Source: Leptidea sinapis (Eukaryota > Arthropoda > Insecta > Lepidoptera > Pieridae). Taken from it: a stretch of DNA of 64,000 nt. Positions 26,301-35,300 of the stretch are shown here, piece after piece (positions within the stretch are counted from its first letter, which is position 1; every line of letters starts with the position of its first letter). Position numbers and translations under genes: made by a program. The notes beneath the pieces were generated by a model. That model ran no database searches. It saw nothing but the letters and a program-made list of their open reading frames with translations, and was not told the origin of the DNA. The DNA is taken from NCBI RefSeq assembly GCF_905404315.1, contig NC_066266.1:2425501-2489500 (forward strand). Reading direction: 5' to 3'.

Positions 26301-29300
26301 GGATTTTCAAGAATCATGAGCGCTGCATTGTAATGTAAGGCGTATCAAATACCATGAGCTGAACGTCCTGCTCGTCTCGTCCCTCAAAACAACTCTTAAA
26401 TTCCGTGACACATTTGTTATGTACATTTTCATCATGTTTTAAAAGCAAATACGTCGTAATGAAGGCATGTAGTCGTAATTTTTTTTTTTTTGTTAGGTAT
26501 TGCACTGAAGATTCGTGGTTTCAAGTAAAAGAGGTGGACCTTGGGCTGGCTGCCGACGTTGGAACCTTACAGCGTTTGCCAAAGGTAATCAATAGTTATT
26601 TATGCAACTCTAGTGTAATAAGGGGTATTAAAACACTAATGTGGATTATCCACATGAGTGTTTTAATACCTAATTATCAACAGTTGCATTCGAGACTTTA
26701 TCTACACATTTATGATTCTGAAACAGTTAGCTTACTGCTAACATTAAAACAGCCTGTACTAGTAGAAACCTAATATCATCCATTACTGATTATATACAAA
26801 TAAACGAAGTATTAACGAAATAATTATTTATTTTTGTAGCAATTTATATTGCAGCAGTTTTAAATGTCTGGCAGTGTGCTGTCAAAATTTGAATCGCTTA
26901 TTTTTTGTCAATAAAACGATAAAAATATCGAATAATATATATAATTCGAATAACCTACTTTTTTTACGGCGTGCGACGTTCTGTATGTTCTTAGTGTGAA
27001 ACGCGCCTAAACGAAATAGTTCTTTTTTTAAATTCATACAGATACCACGCATCGAGCAATTGGAATGTGGCTGTCTATTGAAACTCTTATCGCATGAAGG
27101 GATAAAAAAAAACATAGGAGTGTTGTTATGAAATTCAGTACAACATTACAACACTCGTTTGGATGATGTAATGGTTATTAGAACATTGGGTGTTTTAATG
27201 TTGGCAATAAGCTAACTGTTTTAGATTCTTTAATAGAGGATTTAAAGCATGGGTCTAGATAAATATATAAACGTCTTCTTATTATATTCTAATATTATTA
27301 TATTATAATATTATTATATTATATATTATAATAAAAATAAGTTCTATTACCTGCAAGATCGAATCAGAAATGAGGAGATCCGCAAGAGAAGCAAAGTCAT
27401 CTACATAGCTGGGCTAGATCGGTTGCGAAACTGAAGTGGCAGTGGGCAGGTCATATAGCTCGACGGACAGATGGCCGTTGGGGCAGTAAAGTCCTCGAAT
27501 GGCGACCACGTACCGGAAGTTGTAGTATTGGTAAGCTACGCTAAGTTGGTAAGACCGATGATCTGGTAAAGATCGCCGGAGTAAGTTGGATGACGGCAGC
27601 GCAGGACCGATCGTCATGGCGATCTTTGGGGGAGGCCTTTGTCCAGCAGTGGTGCTGGACAAAGGCCTCCCCCCAAAGAAACGTCATCTTGCTGTTATTA
27701 TGATGATGTAATAAGTTCTTACGATTGAGTTCAAGCGAAAATATTGCTGAAAAATATCTGTATCTGACTGTTAAGAGGTAACAATATTCAGAACAATTTG
27801 TTTATTTTCTTAAAGTAATAAACCTCACACGTGGAATTAATTACATAAATAAAATTTGAAAACAAAATTTATGAACGATACGGGACTCAAACCCTCTCGC
27901 GTTCCGTGCGAGCGCTCTTCCAACTGAGCCTACCGCTTGAGTACCGTATCATTGATAGATCTTGTATGTCTTGTTTGACTCTCCGGTTGTGGCTTCATCT
28001 ACGGTGTCTATACTTTTTACCCTGTTTTCGTTTAAATAAAACATATTTTTATATAGATGATTTTATTTTCAGGTGGTCGGTAATACGTCTGTTGCAAGAG
28101 AACTTTGCTTCACAGCAAGAAAATTGCTTAGCAAAGAAGCGCTTGAAATCGGCTTAGTTAGCAAGGTGTTTCCTGATAAAGAAAGGTTTGTATTACATTG
28201 GGGGCCCCCATATTGAAGGATTGGCGAATAGGCTTAATTCTGCAGCATACGTGGTAATAAAAAATGGACAGAATTAACTAATAGAACATTTGGATTCGAA
28301 CCGGGGTTTTCTGCTTTCCGGATCACCCATCCATCTGAGCTAATATAGTCTTGTATATAGTGGCGAAATTTACCTTTGTATTCTAATGTTATTGTAGCTG
28401 TTTCTCATTAGAACACGGATAAAACTACATTTTTTAAAATTGAAACCTAGCTATATCGATTTCTCGCCCCCGAAACTACCTGTATACTAAATTTCATTAA
28501 AATTGTTGGAGCTGTTTCCGAGATTCAGATTGCTTGTTTAAAGATATAAGTTTCATAGTATTATATCATATGGTATATTGTTATGGGGCAGTGCAGCCCA
28601 TATTAATACCATCTTTGTGCTGCAGAAGAGGGCTATTCGCGCTATTTATAACCTAGGTCCTAAAGAATCATTAAGAGAAAAATTTAGTGAAATTAACATT
28701 TTGACTGTTGCTTCTCAATATATTCTTGATAATGTTCTATATGTTTATAAGCACATTAACGTATTGGCTAGAAACTGCGACAGTCACAATATTCACAAGA
28801 GAAAAAAACATAAACTTCTAATGCCTACTACTCGGTTAAGTCGAGTTAGTAAGTATTTTATTGTGCGATGTATATGCTTTTACAACATGATCCCAGAAAA
28901 TCTTACCGATAATGTTACCGAATTCAAAAGAATTGTTGAAAAACGTTTGTGTGGTAAAGGTTACTATAACATAAATGATTTTCTTAATGATACCACAGAT
29001 TGGGAATGAAGCGAACGCCATAAGCTATTTAATTTTATAAAAAATATTGTTTGATATCAGATATTAAATTGTAACTCAATTAAGAAAAAAAAGCCCGCTA
29101 AGTTTTTTTGCGACCGTTCTTCAAAGATCTGAGGCACACTATTTCGAATGGGTCGTAGTTTTTGCCGTTCAATAAATGATTTTAAATAATATTTTTCTTA
29201 AAAATGTTTTTATTTGAATACCAGAAGATAGCTTAAATAAAAAACTGAGTGTGTACTTATGTATCCACGCAAGAAGTTATACTTCATTGGCGTAACAAAG

Positions 29301-32300
29301 CAAAAATCATTAAAATTATTTATTCCTCGTGCTATTCTATGTTTGTAGAAATAACAATATTGTAAAAATCTTGCAACGATGGCTTTGACAATTAATTATT
29401 AAATAACGAATACGACTAAACCCTTTGCCTATCCTAATAATGAACGAAGAAACAAAAAAAAATAACGAATGTCGCAAACGTCAGAAAATTGTACTAACCA
29501 ACTTCACCTTGTTACTTTTGTGTTACAGTGATGCGCGCGCATCTTAAATTTTCACTCTCATCATTTTTCATATCGTGTCCCGGACTAGTAAAATAAGAAG
29601 GACTCCGTGTCACCTTACATAACAGTGAGGCACCTAAACAAGCCGGTAAACGTGTAAATACACAGCCCCACGAACTTACACTAATATAAGCCGATCGGCC
29701 GCCATTATAAGATTTGCCATCGTCTGTGACAGACCGTTTGTGTCGCAATAAAATATTTTCAAAAATGCCGTCGTGCGTTGTGAAAAAATGTAAAAACAAT
29801 ACTATAAAAGTATTTGTGGATATATGATTAATTAAGGAAGAAAAAATTGTGTAACTGGTATACCCCGTAACCGCACACACACAAGCATAAAGGTGCTTCA
29901 TTTGCTAATATCACGGCGCGGAGTCCTTTTTTTACTAGTCCGTAAAGAAGTATAATTTCAAAAATAACAAATTGTTAAATTTGAATTATATTGTTAACCG
30001 AAGGTTAGTAAGGATGTGTTGTGGTTTTAATTTTTCACTCTATGTTTTAAATTCCAGTGGTCTTCAACACGTTATGGAGATAGCAGAGACAATAGCGAAG
30101 AAGAGTCCAATTGCGGTGCAGAATACTAAAATATCACTTGTTTATTCCCAAAGTCGACCAAACAAGCAAGGACTGGAACATATTGTAAGTATTTTAATCT
30201 TTTGTCAAATGTCTTAATTCGCAGTAACTTGGAAGTAACTATTAATTTTAAATAATTTATACGTCTGGATAGAGTATGTGTTAACATTACTGTGTTTCGG
30301 TCTGAAGGGCGCCGTAGCTAGTGAAATTACTGGGCAAATGAGACTTAACATTTTATGTCTCAAGGTGACGAGCGCAATTGTAGTGCCGCTCAGAATTTTT
30401 GGGTTTTTCAAAATTCCTGAGCGGCACTGCATTGTAATGGGCAGGGCGTATGAATTACCATGAGCTGAACGTCCTGCTCGTTTCGTTCCCTTATTTTCAT
30501 AAAAAAAGAGTTGCTGCTGGACAACCAATGAAAACAGGCCAGGATTATTACTTTGTTTATTGTTACAAGCTTTATTGCGACATTTATGTCACTTTGTATT
30601 AGTGTGCGTTCATTCCTCAAAATAGAGGTTAACTGTTAACCTCAAATTTTTCGACATTTTTACAGTCTCTTGACATTGCGTAGAGATGTATTATTGTATG
30701 TATTTTATTGCATTTATCACGGGAAATATCCCAAATTCCGAATTCCACCAACGCACGACATTGCATTCTGCCCTGTGCTTCCCTATGGCATAAGAAGAAC
30801 AGGGAAGTCCCAGGCCCAAAAGTGTCGTAAAAGGTGACTTAGGCCATTTACCAGTGGGAGGCTCTATTGCACAAGATGCCGGCTAGATTATGATATTATT
30901 CTGCCTTCACGGTAGTAATTTGTAGGCATTATTTTATTTTGGTCTGGTCCAATAGCTAGTGATATTACTGGGCAAATGAGACTTAACATCATATGTCTCA
31001 AGGGGACGAGCGCAATAACTGTAGTGCCGCCAAGGGTGTCGTAAAAGGCGACTCCTTTATTCTTCTCTTCTTTTTATGAAAATAAGGGTTGAGAGGAGCA
31101 GGACGTTCAGCTGATGGTATTCGATACGCCCTACCCATTACAATGCAGTGCGGCTCAGGATTCTTAAAAAATGTCGTCACCTTAAGACATACTGCTTCAC
31201 GGCAGAAATAGGCGCCGTTGTGGTACCTTACGTCACCCTTGGGCAGGCCCAAGTCCCTGGGGACTTAACGTGTTTTACCGTAATCCATAAAATAAATATA
31301 TCTCTTCTGTAGGGCATCTCTCCAGCTATCAACGGCAATACAGAAGAATTTCTAGCCAAGCTGTAACTCAGATTATTTAAAATCACCTCTAATCCGCCAT
31401 ATCTTTATCTGGATTAAAAAAAAGTTTGTGTGTCCTTATGTACACACGCAAGATGTTATTCTTCTTTGGCGTAATATAAAAAAAATATCCTCGTGCTATT
31501 TTACGTTTGTACAAAAATAATGTTGTAATCACGGACGAGTAAAAAAAGGAGGACTCCGCGCCGTGACATAAACAAGTGAAGCACCGTTATGCTAGTGTGC
31601 GTGCGGTTACGGAGGATACTATGTAGTTACACAATTTTTTCTCCCTTAAATAATCATATATGGCCACAAATACTTATATAGTATCGTTTTTACAAATATT
31701 CACAACGCACGCCGGCATTTTTAAAATATTTTATGGAGATGCAAACTGATCTGTCACAGACGATGACAATTGTCATAATGGCCGCCTATCGGCCTGTAGT
31801 AGTATTTACACGTTAATCGGCTTGTTTTGGTGCTACACTGTTATGTAAGGTGACACGGAGTCCTTATTTTTTTACTAGTCCGTGGTTGTAATAAAGAAGG
31901 TACCAATTAAATACAACCAATAAAAATATTACTAAATATACCACATAATTTACTTAAATAACGTGTAATTAAATATCATTAAATCATTTTTATACAATTT
32001 GAGAGAAATTATTTTTTGCCAGCTAACGGCAGGGCGTCGTTAAATTCACTTGATATTTTTTTTCTTAACGAGCCAAAAGAAGTAAAACTTCCATAAAGGC
32101 TTTTAAACAACAGGAGCTGCTATGAGCATTCGTTCAAAAAACTGCCCTTATTTTATATCTATTTCTCACTAATGTTTTTGCTAACTTTGTTTCGACTTTT
32201 CTTATCAATATATTCCCAGAGCCGAAATACATTTTTCTCAGAAATACATTGAACCTTCCTTTAGTGTTTAATGTCACACTGATTATGTTGCCTTAGTACT

Positions 32301-35300
32301 TCTACAGCAACATATATTTTATCTAGAAGGCACAATATTTTTAATCTGTCCGGTTAAAACGTTATTCTAATCAAATCTTTTTAAAAAGAGCTAGTTCTTG
32401 TAGTTATTGGATAGAATTCGTTTTTTTCAAAAGTTAATAGTAATCATTAAACAAATATAATGTATTTCCGAGTGTTCCGTTATTTATATCTCAACAATAA
32501 CCCACGATAACGTACAAAAATAAATTTTCTATGTCGTGTACTACAATATTTTATAAACTTGATGATACTCGTTCTAATGCTTTCCCGGTCGTTACCACCG
32601 CAACCGCTTTTTACCTCCATTTTAAATCTGTAATATCTTTGAAAATATCATTTAAATAACATGCTGTCTGCATGGGTCATATTGATCGATATTAAATGCA
32701 CAATATATTTTAAGGTACTAAATTGGATTAGGATTAATGCTGTATAATGTATTGCTTAAAATCGCTTCGTAAATAAGCCATTATTTTTCGTAAAAAATAA
32801 AGGTTAAAAAATGGTTATTGTGTTCAAAAACGCCTGTGAATTTATCATGACACTCTCGGCTCCCTTATCGTCTCGAGCGTGATGACCGATATACTTCACT
32901 TGTTTCACAATGTACTGTTTCAACACACTTGCTCGTAAAGTGAGCCTTATTACATCATTCTTAGGACTATAAACCGAACTATAACACACACGTGCATCAT
33001 AATATTACCACACATAATGAATTCTCCCTACAAAGTTCAGTTAGTACCTACTGCAAATTATATGAGACTAAACAGAGTATTTTCAATTTAAAGAGGTTTT
33101 ATGCCGCTGTAAATCCATTAACATTTTTGGAACAAGTACATGTCTCTAATGCAAGATCAAAAAACATTTTCCATTGAACCATAACAATGTAAATCTCATA
33201 GCATGAGCTATTTGGTGCTTCCTTTTTCCAGTAATTTGTATGATTTACCATTGTCGCCGATATTTACACAATAAGCAATGAAGGTAGGAAGTAAAGAAGT
33301 GGCAAATGCGAATGAAACACAAACTGTAAAATCGCCATCAAAAACAATCAATATAATCCAATTTAGTAACAGAAATACGAATCATACTATGTTTAAGAGT
33401 TGTCAAGGTAAAATTGTTTGGTGTCAATATAGATAAAAATTTAGACTGGAAGGCTCATATAGAATCACTGGTTAAAAGATACATAAATTTGTCTTTGCTC
33501 TTAGCGAACCAGAAAGACTACATCAAAAGAAGCTGCAATCATTGCCCATCATGGCTACATACCATCTATAATTAGGTGTGGTATCTTGCTATGGGGTAAC
33601 TCCACAAACGTAAACAAAATATTACTGGCTCAAAAGAGATGTATGAGAGCTGTGGCTGGTATGACCCGTCGAAAGCTGCAGACCACTATTTTTAAATTTA
33701 AACATACTGACCTTTACCGAAATTTATGTATTGTAGGCTAGTTTAATTGTTAAGAAAATTTTTAATTTATTCACTCGGCTGGGCGACTATTCTTTGTTTC
33801 CATCGCGTGATCCTACTAGACTTCGAGTACCCCACATTAGAACTACTTTAATTACCAAAAGAAAAAAGAGAGGAGACAGTGTTCAATAGATTTAAATATA
33901 ATTTATTAACACTATTAAAAAAATATTGTTTTTACTCAATTAACGAGTACTATCAAACGAAGTGGTAACTGCCACCAATACTATTTTTACTACAATAATA
34001 TTATATTTTTTTTGTGATTATTTTTACTACATTATCTCTTAGAATTAATTCTATAATTATTGTAATTGTATATTGTAGGGTCTGTCAAATTAAATGTAGC
34101 AGATTGATTGTGTTAGGTTTATAAAATTGTGAAGCGAAACCGCAAAAATATTTGCCTTTCTGTCAAGACGAAACATGTGCCTGCTCTTAAACTTGTAACA
34201 ACTTTACTTGTGTATGTTTCTGGCAAATAAAGTACTTTGACTTTGACACATACGCAAAGCTTTTGAATGAGCTTCCTAGTGCGGTGTTTCCGGGACGATA
34301 CGACATGTGTAACTTTAAAAAAAGCGCGTATACCTTCCTTAAAGGCCGGCAACGCTCCTGTTTTCCTCTGATGTTGCAAGAGAATGTGGGCGACGGTGAT
34401 CACTTAGCACCAGGTGACCCGTACGATCGTTTGTCCCCCTTTTCCATAAAAAATGAAACCACAAGTTGAATTAATAATATTGAGTGCTTACGTAGATAAG
34501 AGCTACCTTTGCGCACTAGTTTCAAATTGTAGTGAAGTTTCCATCTATTTTGAATGTATGCTCTTAACATAAAAAAAATTAAAAAGGATTTATTATTTAT
34601 ATTAATATCAACAATTTTATATTTATTATTTTGTACATAATCATTATAATATATTAATACTAAACTGTTTTGTGTTTTAATGCTGTTATTATAATTATTA
34701 ATATGAAAGTAATCTTGTCTGTGTGTCTGTTACTCGTGTACCTACCAACCGTAGTTAATAAAAATAAAAAATAAACTTTGTTTTATTCAATGTTTTATTG
34801 TAGAGATGCATAAATCTTTAGGCTCAGTCTGTGATTTCTATTTTATTAAAAATTGTAAATATTTTTCTGACAAAATATCTACAGTTTATAAATATACAAA
34901 CAGTCAAACAACTGTTTGTATGTCTCTATAACTGAAGGAATTACTAATTGATAAGTGTCTTCCTAAAAGACTACATCAAAAGAAGCTGCAATGATTGCCC
35001 ATCATGGCTACATACCATCTATTATTTAGGTGTGGTATCTTGCTATGGGGTAACTCCACAAACATAAACAAAATGATGATGTATGAGAGCTGTGGCTGGT
35101 ATGACCCGTCGAAAGCTGCAGACCACCTTAATGATATATTAAGTACCTGCTTTATTTTGTAATAAATGAAATAAATAATAAAAATACTTTATCACGACTT
35201 TTCTTACCGGCAAGTCTTTGGGTAATATAGTGTTTATTACAGGGATCGCTAAATAATTGGTGATCACCTCCTCCCAATTTAGTCTAAGATCCAAGTTGGA

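Noticed and set aside
26405..26773. 122-codon ORF as a single-exon gene
   Set aside because: It contains ECH1 exon 6 (26497-26584) and merely reads on into both flanking introns; splice sites and protein similarity end exactly at the exon borders.
28578..29009. 143-codon ORF as a host gene
   Set aside because: Sequence is the C-terminus of a Jockey-type LINE with its 3' UTR, repeated at five other places in the window.
29512..29901. 129-codon minus-strand ORF
   Set aside because: Antisense shadow across a P-like MITE; the only coding-like sequence of that element is on the other strand.
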